A DNA stretch of 56,223 bases, from NCBI GenBank assembly GCA_003247575.1, contig QJZC01000030.1, forward strand, positions 1 through 56,223. The letters run 5' to 3'. Each line of letters opens with the position of its first letter. The stretch's first letter is position 1. The position numbers and the translations under genes are program-made. Shown here piece by piece: positions 16,785 through 24,665 of this stretch. The notes beneath the pieces were generated by a model, which ran no database searches, was not told the origin of the DNA, and saw nothing but the letters and a program-made list of their open reading frames with translations. The DNA is from Pseudomonadota bacterium. Lineage in GTDB: Bacteria; Myxococcota_A; UBA9160; SZUA-336.

Positions 16785-17423
16785 ATGCACGAAGGCTACG
16801 AACGACGCGTACACTTCCTGGGCCCACAGGAAACGGAACACTGGCTGCGCCGCATCGAATCGCATACGGATCTCTTCCAAGAGGTGCGCGCGAAGGCCGG
16901 CATGAACCTGCCCTACCGTGTGATCGATGGGTTCGACGTGCGCGACAAGCTCCCCGACGTGTATGCCCTGATCGACGGCCCCTTGCGTGCGGCGCTCGAG
17001 GAGTCGGCGGGAACCCGCCTGGAGCTGATGCGAGACCGCAAACGAGCGATTCGCATCCAGTGGTATCGAAGCCGATCGGAGGGCCTGCGCTGGCACCTCG
17101 ATGGGGGACTCTTCAGTGTCGTGCTCACGCTCAAGAACACGAACGAGGGAGCCACCGAGATCATCCCGCGTTCGCTCAGCCGCTATCTCAAGCCGATCCC
17201 CTACGTGCTCTTTCCCTTTCCGCGCGTGCTCGAGTGCTTCCCGTCGGACGTGATCCGTTCGGAGCCGGGCGATCTGATCCTGATCCACGGTGGGGTCACG
17301 ATCCATCGAGGCACCAACCCGAGCGATGTGGGGGAGCGACTGGTGCTCGTCGCGAGCTTCGACCCCCTGGACCGTCGGCCGACACCCGTTTGGGACTGGC
17401 TGGCGCGCAAGCTCAACTACTGA
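16785..17423 (+). CDS. Fe(II)/2-oxoglutarate-dependent oxygenase-like protein
   Basis: 212 residues. The facial triad is visible as H104 and D106 (LRWHLDGGLF) and H174 (TIHRGTNP), with R185 placed to bind 2-oxoglutarate. ATG 16785 is preceded by AGGGTGAG; a GTG at 16776 would add three residues. Family members hydroxylate or desaturate small molecules, lipids or peptides. It follows the flavoprotein by 13 bases and precedes the hydrolase by 12, so it belongs to the same transcript. Confidence 0.82.
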   Translation: MHEGYERRVHFLGPQETEHWLRRIESHTDLFQEVRAKAGMNLPYRVIDGFDVRDKLPDVYALIDGPLRAALEESAGTRLELMRDRKRAIRIQWYRSRSEGLRWHLDGGLFSVVLTLKNTNEGATEIIPRSLSRYLKPIPYVLFPFPRVLECFPSDVIRSEPGDLILIHGGVTIHRGTNPSDVGERLVLVASFDPLDRRPTPVWDWLARKLNY

Positions 17424-17435
17424 GGCGCCGTTCGC

Positions 17436-18698
17436 ATGTGGACCCGAGTCCTCGCTTGCACTCGACTGCTTCTCCGGCTTCGCCCCGGGGCGGATGCGCG
17501 ACATCTGTCCGCCGACATCGCGTGTCGTTCGGTCCGCATCGGCGGTAGACCTGATTCGGTGCCCGTGCGAACCTACACACCGCTACGTAGGCGCGCGCTG
17601 GGAGGCTTCATCCTCGTCCACGGCATGACGCCCTGGGGTCCCGAAGATCCGCGCATGGACCGGTTCGCCAAGGCCCTGGCGGGCGCGGGCTTCTTCGTGG
17701 CCGTGCCCACGCTGCGCGCGTTCGTGCGCATCCGGCTGCGCCCCTCGCTCCTCGACGACCTGCGCAGCGCTGTGGAGCACTACTGCGAGCTCGAAGGTCG
17801 GCCCGACGCACTGCGACCGGCGCTCTTCAGCATCTCCTTGGGGGCGCTGCCAGCGCTGCGCCTCGCCGCCTGCCCAGACGCGAGCCGACACCTTTGCGGC
17901 CTCATCTGCTTTGGAGGGTGTGCAGACCTACGCGCGGCGCTTCGCTATGCGGCCGGTCTCGAACGAACCGCATCGGCGCCCCCCGCAGACCCGCTGGTGC
18001 TACCGGCCATCGCGCTCAACCTGGCGGGGGACTCCACGCAGCCGATCGCGTCCGCGGTCCGCAGTGCATGGGAACGCTACGTGGGCGAAACCTGGAATCG
18101 TGACGAGATGAAGTCGCGTTCTCGCTCGCGGGAGCTGGCGCTCGAGCTGGCGCAGTCCCTTCCCCCACAGGATCGCGCGACGTTCCTGACCGGCTGTGGG
18201 CTCTCAGCAGACACTCCTCAGTTCTTCGAGAGCGGCCTGCGCGCTCCGAGCGGCTCGACCACGGCGGAGAGCCGCGCGGAATCACGGCCCCCTCAGGACA
18301 CCACGCCGCAAGGCACACGCACCCTCCTGCAAGAGCGAACACATGCGCAACGCCCAGAGACTCCACACGGCCGAAGCGTGCTACAGGACTGGGAGATCGG
18401 CCCCGAGCTCGCGAGGATCCAGCTACCGGTTCGTCTGATTCATGGGCTCGACGATCCGATCATCCCCCACTCGGAGCTCGAAGCGCTGCGCACAGCGCTC
18501 CCACCGGAGGGCGACGTTCGCTGCTTCAGCACGGGGCTGTTCCGGCACTCGGGGGCAAGATCCAATGCCGGGGCCCTGGCAGCGTCCGGCACATCTTCTC
18601 CGAGTGAGATGCTTTGCAGCGTTCGCACCGGGATACACGAGCTCAGGACGCTCCTCGGCATGAGCCGCGCGATCGTCGAGCTCGCAGCCGGCGGGTAG
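17436..18698 (+). CDS. alpha/beta-hydrolase family protein with an insert
   Basis: 420 residues. The oxyanion strand ILVHGMTPWG, the nucleophile elbow FSISLGALPA (S134), HGLDDPIIP with the acid residue, and FRHSG near the histidine position all fit the hydrolase fold. The elbow reads SxSxG rather than GxSxG. Between about 250 and 320 lies a long polar insert rich in S, T, R and E (lid region), longer than usual. Possible roles are thioesterase, lipase or acyl transfer in release of the cluster product. Confidence 0.8.
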   Translation: MWTRVLACTRLLLRLRPGADARHLSADIACRSVRIGGRPDSVPVRTYTPLRRRALGGFILVHGMTPWGPEDPRMDRFAKALAGAGFFVAVPTLRAFVRIRLRPSLLDDLRSAVEHYCELEGRPDALRPALFSISLGALPALRLAACPDASRHLCGLICFGGCADLRAALRYAAGLERTASAPPADPLVLPAIALNLAGDSTQPIASAVRSAWERYVGETWNRDEMKSRSRSRELALELAQSLPPQDRATFLTGCGLSADTPQFFESGLRAPSGSTTAESRAESRPPQDTTPQGTRTLLQERTHAQRPETPHGRSVLQDWEIGPELARIQLPVRLIHGLDDPIIPHSELEALRTALPPEGDVRCFSTGLFRHSGARSNAGALAASGTSSPSEMLCSVRTGIHELRTLLGMSRAIVELAAGG

Positions 18699-18705
18699 AC
18701 GACGC

Positions 18706-19740
18706 ATGGACGGGTGCGAGGTTTCTCCAAAGCGCGAGGATCTCTGTGGCTCAGGCACGGCCGTGGACGGAACACCTGCGCCCGAACGCACGCAGAGCTG
18801 GCGCTGGCTGGCTCGGCGGGTGCTCTGGCCGACCTTGGTGATCGGCTTCAGTGCGGCCTACGCGGTGCAGATCGCCGCAGGCGGGCACCCCATCCGACTC
18901 GGACTCCTGGGCGCGGTCGTCATCACATGCCTGATCCTACTCGAGAGACTCCTGCCCCACCGATCGGACTGGGGCACTCGCGGCGACGCACAGCTCCCGA
19001 ACGACCTCGCCCATACCCTGCTCGGTGCTGGCATCGGTGCCGGGTGCATCGAGAGCCTGGTCATTGCGGCCGCCGCCTACGGGCTGCTGCCGCTGCCCGG
19101 GGACTCTGTTCCGCGCGGACTCTGGCCCACCCACTGGCCCTTGGCGCTACAGGTCGCAGGGGCCTTGATCCTGGCCGACGGACTCTACTACTGGAAACAT
19201 CGTCTGCTCCATCGAATCCCACGGCTCTGGAAGATTCATGCGATCCATCACAGCGCGGATCGGCTCCACACCCTGAAGGCGACGCGCTCTCACTTCGTAG
19301 AAGCGATCCTGCGCGCCCTGCTGATCGTCGCTCCCCTGGTAGCCCTGGGGGTACCGCGTGAAGTGTTGCTCTGGTACTCCGCGTCGATCGTCATCATCGT
19401 TCCCCTCTCGCACGCCAATCTCGACGTCTGCCTGCCCTCTTGGACTCACTGGTGGCTCCAGACACCACAGTGGCATCGTCTGCACCATGCCGCAGACCCA
19501 GCCCTGGCAAACACCAACTTCGCGAGCCTCTGTCCCCTGTGGGACGTGATCTTCGGAACCTTCGCGCATCCGGACGAGGCGGAGGCGAACCGGGTGGGGC
19601 TTCCGGATGAGCCCCTCCCGACACATCTGATCGGTCAGCTGTGGTACCCGTTCAGCTCCATCACTCGCCCGCGGGACTCTGACGGCGGTCCAGTGGGTCG
19701 CGAGCCGCGGCGCAATTCAACAGCTTCGTTCGAGAGCTGA
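18706..19740 (+). CDS. sterol desaturase / fatty acid hydroxylase family membrane protein
   Basis: 344 residues with four to five membrane helices and the histidine clusters of the di-iron hydroxylase superfamily (PF04116): HRLLH, HAIHHSADRLH, and a last WHRLHHA. It is an integral membrane enzyme expected to hydroxylate or desaturate a lipid using O2. ATG 18706 starts 7 bases after the hydrolase stop. It is the last gene of the plus-strand lipid cluster, followed at once by a hairpin. Confidence 0.9.
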   Translation: MDGCEVSPKREDLCGSGTAVDGTPAPERTQSWRWLARRVLWPTLVIGFSAAYAVQIAAGGHPIRLGLLGAVVITCLILLERLLPHRSDWGTRGDAQLPNDLAHTLLGAGIGAGCIESLVIAAAAYGLLPLPGDSVPRGLWPTHWPLALQVAGALILADGLYYWKHRLLHRIPRLWKIHAIHHSADRLHTLKATRSHFVEAILRALLIVAPLVALGVPREVLLWYSASIVIIVPLSHANLDVCLPSWTHWWLQTPQWHRLHHAADPALANTNFASLCPLWDVIFGTFAHPDEAEANRVGLPDEPLPTHLIGQLWYPFSSITRPRDSDGGPVGREPRRNSTASFES

Positions 19741-19761
19741 AAATCTCGGATTTTTTCCAGC
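19736..19761 (+). terminator. hairpin at the end of the lipid cluster
   Basis: GCTGAAAATC, then TCG, then GATTTTTTCCAGC form a stem (GCTG/CAGC and AAAATC/GATTTT) with a small bulge, overlapping the stop codon of the last cluster gene. The stem is AT-rich with a T6 run, so it is a plausible but not strong intrinsic terminator. Confidence 0.4.
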
Positions 19762-19859
19762 GAAGCAGCATCCGAAATCCAGACTCCGACCTCTTCTCTT
19801 ATGCAACCGAGCGCCGCGCCCCAGCGCGCGTCGCCTCCCGATCGAATACGGAGGATCTG

Positions 19860-20513
19860 ATGCGAACCCTTTCCCTCTTTCTTCTCGCGTGCGTCGCCTT
19901 CACGGCGTGCGATGCCGGCGTCGCTCCCGACCGCGTGGCGATCCTGGATCTCGACTGCAGCGCTGCGGCAACGACCGCACGGGTCGGTTCGATCGTCGAT
20001 TCCGAGACCACGCAGCGTCCCTGCGAGACAGCCTTGGATGCCTTCGCGGGCGGCATCTCCCAGGGGATCGAAGCGAGTGCGCTCACCGAGCTGGTGATCA
20101 CACCCCGAAGCATCGCGGGTACCTTGGACGCCGAAGTCGGAAGCGTGACGGAGGCCAGCGCGACGCTCGCACAGTCCGCGTCCGCGCGCGTGGCCTTCAC
20201 CGTACCCGAGGGATCGGGCGATCAGCCGATCGGAATCTTCAGCCAGATCGACAATCCTGGCGACTTCGGCTTCACGGCGGAGTTCACCCTGTTCCGGGGG
20301 GATCGCGTGCAGGGGCGCTTTCGACCGCTCGAGGGGCAAGACTTCTGCGTCTTGATGCTTCCGGCGGGAGAATCGTTCGAGCTGCTGTCGATGTACTCCG
20401 TTCGACTCGATGCTCCCCTGACTCCCGGGATCGGCCGAGTCGTCTTCGGATACGACCTCGCGCTGACGGAACCGCCCGAACGAAACTTCCGCGTGACCTG
20501 CAGGGGCCGCTGA
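19860..20513 (+). CDS. lipoprotein of unknown function
   Basis: 217 residues. The N-terminus is a lipoprotein signal with a lipobox ending in FTAC (cysteine at 17). GGAGG lies 6 bases before ATG 19860. The mature domain is beta-rich and has a paired-cysteine look (C34, C54, C161, C214). No family recognised. It is separated from the lipid cluster by a hairpin, so its own promoter is likely. Confidence 0.75.
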   Translation: MRTLSLFLLACVAFTACDAGVAPDRVAILDLDCSAAATTARVGSIVDSETTQRPCETALDAFAGGISQGIEASALTELVITPRSIAGTLDAEVGSVTEASATLAQSASARVAFTVPEGSGDQPIGIFSQIDNPGDFGFTAEFTLFRGDRVQGRFRPLEGQDFCVLMLPAGESFELLSMYSVRLDAPLTPGIGRVVFGYDLALTEPPERNFRVTCRGR

Positions 20514-20530
20514 GGCGAGCCTCACGCCGG

Positions 20531-20569
20531 TCCATTCCCGTGGTGCCCCTCCGGCTCCACGGGAATGGA
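20531..20569. terminator. 13-bp perfect inverted repeat between convergent genes
   Basis: TCCATTCCCGTGG (20531-20543) pairs perfectly with CCACGGGAATGGA (20557-20569) around a 13-base loop. It sits between the lipoprotein gene (ends 20513, plus) and the secreted protein gene (ends 20671, minus), as expected for a shared bidirectional terminator, though no T-run follows. Confidence 0.55.
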
Positions 20570-20670
20570 CAGCTGCAGGAGCATCGAACGCATGAGCGCC
20601 CAGCGGGCAAAGGCGCGCTATCAAGCCGACTGGTCTTCACATCAGAGCGTCAGAGCGGCCCGGGTGCACC

Positions 20671-21384
20671 TCACGGACAGGCGGACTTCGGCATGCTGGT
20701 GAGCCTCCGCTCGGCGAGCACGTGACCCGTGCCGAGATCGAGCTCTACCGACCAGGCTTCGTCTCCACGGAGCTCTACAGCCGAGAGCACTCCATCCCTG
20801 CAAACTTGCGGCTCGACCTCTCGCCAGTTGACCCTCGCCTCCCAAGCACCGTCTACGGCGTAGCAGCTCCCCACCTTGCGGCCGAGCTTCGGCAGTGTGG
20901 TGGGACTACATGCGACGATCGCGGGAGTGGTTTGCACGATCGCCGGAGCCTTCTGGAAACGGAATCCACAGTCTGTCCAGCCCCGAGGAACTCGCACTCG
21001 ACATTCTCCCGAGTAGAGTGCGACGTGGACAGAGTCTCCGATGCGAAAGAATCGGTGGACCGATGCGGGCATCTGCCAGTACTCGGGGTCACCCCCACTG
21101 GCTGCTACGAACGCCACGTAGTCGGTGATCTCACCGCTTGCGAGAGTCTGATTCCCGCTGAGATAGATTCCTGACTCCCACTCGATGGCACCCGTGATCG
21201 TGGTCAGCCGGGTGACGATCGAGACGCCATCACGAACCACCGTTCCGTCCGTCTTCCACTCGATCGACGCAGGGCCCGCAGTGGCGATACACGCGGTCAA
21301 TGCGGCAAGGACAGAGGCGCGCAAACTCGTAGAGCAGACCGAAGGTGGAATGGCTCCTCCAATCGTTTCAAGGTGTTTCGGCAT
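20671..21384 (-). CDS. secreted protein of unknown function
   Basis: 237 residues from ATG 21384. This start is preferred over 21432 because a signal peptide ending near TACIATAGPA follows. The mature part has four cysteines in C-x-C-like spacing and many aromatic residues, suggesting a small disulphide-bonded beta domain. The start lies inside the 3' end of the L,D-transpeptidase-like gene (17-base overlap), so the two are probably one transcript. No family recognised. Confidence 0.65.
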   Translation of the reverse strand: MPKHLETIGGAIPPSVCSTSLRASVLAALTACIATAGPASIEWKTDGTVVRDGVSIVTRLTTITGAIEWESGIYLSGNQTLASGEITDYVAFVAASGGDPEYWQMPASVHRFFRIGDSVHVALYSGECRVRVPRGWTDCGFRFQKAPAIVQTTPAIVACSPTTLPKLGRKVGSCYAVDGAWEARVNWREVEPQVCRDGVLSAVELRGDEAWSVELDLGTGHVLAERRLTSMPKSACP

Positions 21385-21631
21385 AGGTGTGGACCACGAA
21401 TCTCGTCTTGGGTAGAAAGCCTCCGAGACCAAAGATCGAGTCTCGATCGGCAGGTTTTAGATGGATGCACCCATGCGACCCGACGAGCGCGACAGGCAAG
21501 CCGCGCGCTTGGTTCGCTTCGTCTACGGGTGTCGTATGGAACATCTGACCAGAGAGCCGCTCGCCTCCGTCCAGGATCCCGTTGTGATTCAGATCCTTGA
21601 ACCAGCGCACTTGATCCTCGACATCGCCCAC
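21368..21631 (-). pseudogene. L,D-transpeptidase (YkuD)-like, C-terminal remnant
   Basis: 87 residues from GTG 21631. The YkuD active-site segment is intact: VALVGSHGCIHLKPADRD, preceded by LSGQMFHTTPVDEANQARGL. These are the conserved H and C of peptidoglycan L,D-transpeptidases. The usual N-terminal half is absent: the frame continues upstream to LAWRLRDRAGGTLPHSD and then meets a TGA, while another frame reads QQWLKNQPGLETA. That suggests a frameshifted or truncated gene. A short functional form is possible but less likely. Confidence 0.55.
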
Positions 21632-21903
21632 GTCGGAGTGCGGCAGGGTTCCGCCAGCCCGATCACGCAGTCTCCAGGCCAGGTTGGTTCTTCAGCCATT
21701 GCTGGATCCGACCCGATCGTAGCAGGCCCACCCCAAGCCTCGAAGCGCGCTACTCAGCTCGGTCCGGCGTAGGGGCGTAGAGCCGCGTACGGCGCAATAG
21801 GCTTCCTGAGGTGCGGCGTGTCTCGTCTGTCGGTGCGACACGTCGGAGCTGAACACCGCGCGTAGAGCCCCGATGCACCGATAGGCTAGAATGTCGGTGG
21901 CTG

Positions 21904-22827
21904 ATGAAAGGTCCAACGCGCATACCAACGCATTCCTCCGCTGCCCGAGGGGGTCCTGGGTCTCTCGTGACCGTGGCACTCCTTGGGGTTGCGGGTGTGG
22001 GCACCCTTTGGGGCATTTGGACCCTGGCTCCGTCCGGCATCCCTTTTGGAGAGAAGGAGAGCGTCGCAGCCGCAACGGTCCCGTCATCGATGCCGGTTCC
22101 TCTGGGGACGCCGATCGCACTGACTGAACGGATTGCAGAGCTCGAAGCCGCGGCCGAACAGGCCGCGAGCGAGCGAGAACTACTCCTGCGGGAGCTGAGC
22201 GAGCTCCGACGGCTGATCGCGCAGTCCCAGACGACAGGATCGCAAGTCCAAACAGATGGAACGTTCGACGTTCAGGAGCTCCGTTCCGGCGAAGCCTCCA
22301 CGCTCCAGGAGAACCGCATCAGCCTCGACCTCGGGATCGATGGCCGCCTCCAACGCCTGGGGCTCGATGCCGATGCAGCCGCCTCGCTGCGAGCCCGCTT
22401 CGATGAAGCTCAGCTCAGCGAACTGTACCTCGAGAACCAAGCCCGTCGAGAACACTGGGGCTTCACGGAACTCCACGCTGCTAGAACGGCCTCGCGGAAT
22501 GAGCTGCGCCAGAGAGTCGGAGACACCACATTCGATCAGCTGCTCTGGCTGGAGGGAACTCCCAATCGAGTGGAGATCGTCGAGACCTATGCGGGCTCAG
22601 AGGCGGCTCGGCTCGGCCTGCAGCCAGACGATCTGATCTATAGCTATGCCGGGAAGCGCATCTTCGTACCCGAAGAGATCCAAGAGCTCACCGCCTCGGG
22701 GACGCCCGGCGAGCCGGTCGACGTCGAGATTCGACGCGGCGGCAAGCCCCGAATCGTCACGGCACGCCGCGGTCCGCTCGGCGTTCAGATCCAACCCGAG
22801 CGGGAAGCACCGTCCGATTCCGAGTAG
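21904..22827 (+). CDS. membrane-anchored PDZ-domain protein
   Basis: 307 residues. One N-terminal membrane segment (SLVTVALLGVAGVGTLWGIW) is followed by a linker, a coiled coil at about 78-108 (RIAELEAAAEQAASERELLL) and a C-terminal PDZ domain (GSEAARLGLQPDDLIYSYAG; PGEPVDVEIRRGGKPRIV). The PDZ has the usual ligand-groove glycines and a DxI motif but no protease domain. Likely periplasmic, perhaps an adaptor for a protease or secretion system. It is divergent from the L,D-transpeptidase remnant. Confidence 0.8.
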   Translation: MKGPTRIPTHSSAARGGPGSLVTVALLGVAGVGTLWGIWTLAPSGIPFGEKESVAAATVPSSMPVPLGTPIALTERIAELEAAAEQAASERELLLRELSELRRLIAQSQTTGSQVQTDGTFDVQELRSGEASTLQENRISLDLGIDGRLQRLGLDADAAASLRARFDEAQLSELYLENQARREHWGFTELHAARTASRNELRQRVGDTTFDQLLWLEGTPNRVEIVETYAGSEAARLGLQPDDLIYSYAGKRIFVPEEIQELTASGTPGEPVDVEIRRGGKPRIVTARRGPLGVQIQPEREAPSDSE

Positions 22828-22861
22828 CCCGGTTCCGACTGGCTACCCGGGGACGATTCAA

Positions 22862-23317
22862 TCAAGCATCCGTCATGCCGGGGAGCGAGAGCTGGGCGGG
22901 CTTCTCGACGACCTCTGCATCGGAGGCATCTTTGTGGATGACCTCTTGGACGATGCGATCGGTGACCTCGGACAGATAGGCCCTCAGGGTCTCCGAAATC
23001 TGCTGGAACTCCGGCCACAAGGTCTCGTCGACAAAGCGCTGGGACACGCGGGCCATGACCGTCGTGCGACGCTGGCCGCGGTAGCGATACGGGCGGATCT
23101 CGTAGCGGCGGAGCAGCGAGACGAAGACCTTGCGCGTCCACATGTCCGTCATCGAGAACTGGTACTCGATCGGCGGATCGTGGGTCTCCGATTGCCTGAG
23201 GCGTTCGAGGATGCGGTCCCGGGCACGCTCCGCCGCGAACCGCTCGCCTCCGGTCGCACCGCCGGCGACGAGGGCCTCGATCCGTCGCAGCTTCTCGATG
23301 AGTCTGGCTTCGTCCAT
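22862..23317 (-). CDS. conserved hypothetical cytoplasmic protein
   Basis: 151 residues. The N-terminal helical part RLIEKLRRIEALVAGGAT with AAERARDRILERL resembles the DUF2786-type start, and the middle (FVSLLRRYEIRPYRYRGQRR then TTVMARVSQRFVDE) is a pattern I associate with a widespread conserved family of unknown function. No catalytic residues can be named. It converges on the PDZ gene with a 34-base gap. Confidence 0.7.
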   Translation of the reverse strand: MDEARLIEKLRRIEALVAGGATGGERFAAERARDRILERLRQSETHDPPIEYQFSMTDMWTRKVFVSLLRRYEIRPYRYRGQRRTTVMARVSQRFVDETLWPEFQQISETLRAYLSEVTDRIVQEVIHKDASDAEVVEKPAQLSLPGMTDA

Positions 23318-23397
23318 CTCGATGATCTACCTCCGCCCCGGCCATCCTCTCGGCCCATCACCGAGCACTTGACCGTATATCACGGGCGGCGCATTGG

Positions 23398-23700
23398 CTA
23401 GATGGCGCGGTCCCCGGTCGGGCGCAGCCTTCGTCCCACCTTGCCGTTCCCGTCGGTGGCTAGCATCCTCACCGCACGCTGTCGCCGACCCTCCTCGCGG
23501 CTGAAGGGACGCTCCTTACGGTTGATCCAATCGAGCTTCCAGCCGGACTCGAGATCGATCACGTCGACGTTGAACGGTGTGCGATCGTCCTCGGAGAGAC
23601 TTGACGGGGAACTCCTGAGCGAGCACCCGATGACTCTGGCGAGGATTCGGGAACGCTCCGGGAGCCCCGGGCCGGCTCGGGGGCGGATGTGATTTCGCAA
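23398..23700 (-). pseudogene. possible nucleotidyltransferase-like (DUF6036/AbiEii-type) fragment
   Basis: A 100-codon frame whose middle, FNVDVIDLESGWKLDWINRK followed by ERPFSREE, resembles the central part of small nucleotidyltransferase-like proteins where KxDxIxRKxRPFSxEE precedes an ATAED segment. Here the frame diverges straight after into a basic tail. Both flanks lack family features, so this is at best a degraded fragment. The rest of the gap 23318-23744 shows nothing else. Confidence 0.35.
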
Positions 23701-23744
23701 GTCTGGTCAATGCCGAGCATGCCAGTAGCGCCTATGCTGTCGGG

Positions 23745-24620
23745 ATGAAGGCAACGACGCAACTCGAGCACGCGCTGAAGCTTCAGCGCGCCGTGGAGCA
23801 CATCGATCTCCACCTGGGCCCAGAGCTCGGAGTAGAGCAGCTCGCGCGACTGAGCGGTATGTCCGAGTTCCACTTCAGACGCATCTTCCGCCATGGTGTC
23901 GGCGAGTCACCTGCTCGCTATTTGCGCAGGCTCCGGCTCGAGCGCGCGGCTCGCCACCTGATCGCCAGCCATCTCAGTGTACGGGTGGTCGGGCAGCAGG
24001 CCGGCTACGAGACGATCGAAGCCTTCAATCGATCCTTCAGCGCGAGCTTTGGACTGCCTCCCGCTCGGTTCCGACAGACTCGGAGCCCAAGGCGAGCGAC
24101 CACGGAGCTTCCTGTCGAGATCCAATCCCTTGCGCCACGGCGGATCGCATGCATTCGGCACGTGGGACCCTATGCGGAAGCCCACCGGGTGCTCACGACG
24201 CTCGCTGGCTGGATGACCCATCAAGGCGTCCCGGCTCGGGGACCGGCCATCTACATCTACTGGGATGATCAGCGCAGCACGCCGGCGAGAAAGCTTCGCT
24301 GCGACGTGGCGCTTACGCTCCCGCCTGAGTTCCCAGTGGAGAGGGAGCTGTGGATCGAGGCCGGCATTCGGCTGCGCAAGCTCGCGGGCGGAGACTACGC
24401 GGTCGTCCACTACAACGGTCCCTATCCGTACGATGTCGCACGGATCCAGCGCGCCTACGATGCAGTTTATATGGGCTGGCTGCCCCGCCTCGGCCGACTG
24501 GCTGCCGACGCGCCCACGTTCGAATGTGCGCCGCAGAGACGTGACCTCGAGGGGCCACACCGCGTAGCGCTCCACATCCCACTGCTGCCGACCCAGACGC
24601 GAACTCACGCGGCACGCTGA
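23745..24620 (+). CDS. AraC-family regulator with GyrI-like effector domain
   Basis: 291 residues. Residues about 5-110 are the two helix-turn-helix AraC domain (GVEQLARLSGMSEFHFRRIF and QAGYETIEAFNRSFSASFGL). From about 120 to 285 is a GyrI-like/SOUL-type small-molecule domain (IACIRHVGPYAEAHRVLTTL; GGDYAVVHYNGPY). This layout matches Rob/SoxS-like multidrug regulators, in which the GyrI half senses a lipophilic compound. Target genes are unknown; the membrane protein 45 bases downstream is a candidate. Confidence 0.92.
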   Translation: MKATTQLEHALKLQRAVEHIDLHLGPELGVEQLARLSGMSEFHFRRIFRHGVGESPARYLRRLRLERAARHLIASHLSVRVVGQQAGYETIEAFNRSFSASFGLPPARFRQTRSPRRATTELPVEIQSLAPRRIACIRHVGPYAEAHRVLTTLAGWMTHQGVPARGPAIYIYWDDQRSTPARKLRCDVALTLPPEFPVERELWIEAGIRLRKLAGGDYAVVHYNGPYPYDVARIQRAYDAVYMGWLPRLGRLAADAPTFECAPQRRDLEGPHRVALHIPLLPTQTRTHAAR

Positions 24621-24665
24621 CTCCCCCAACGGGGACCGCTCTCGCGAATCTCGGAGGAACGATCC

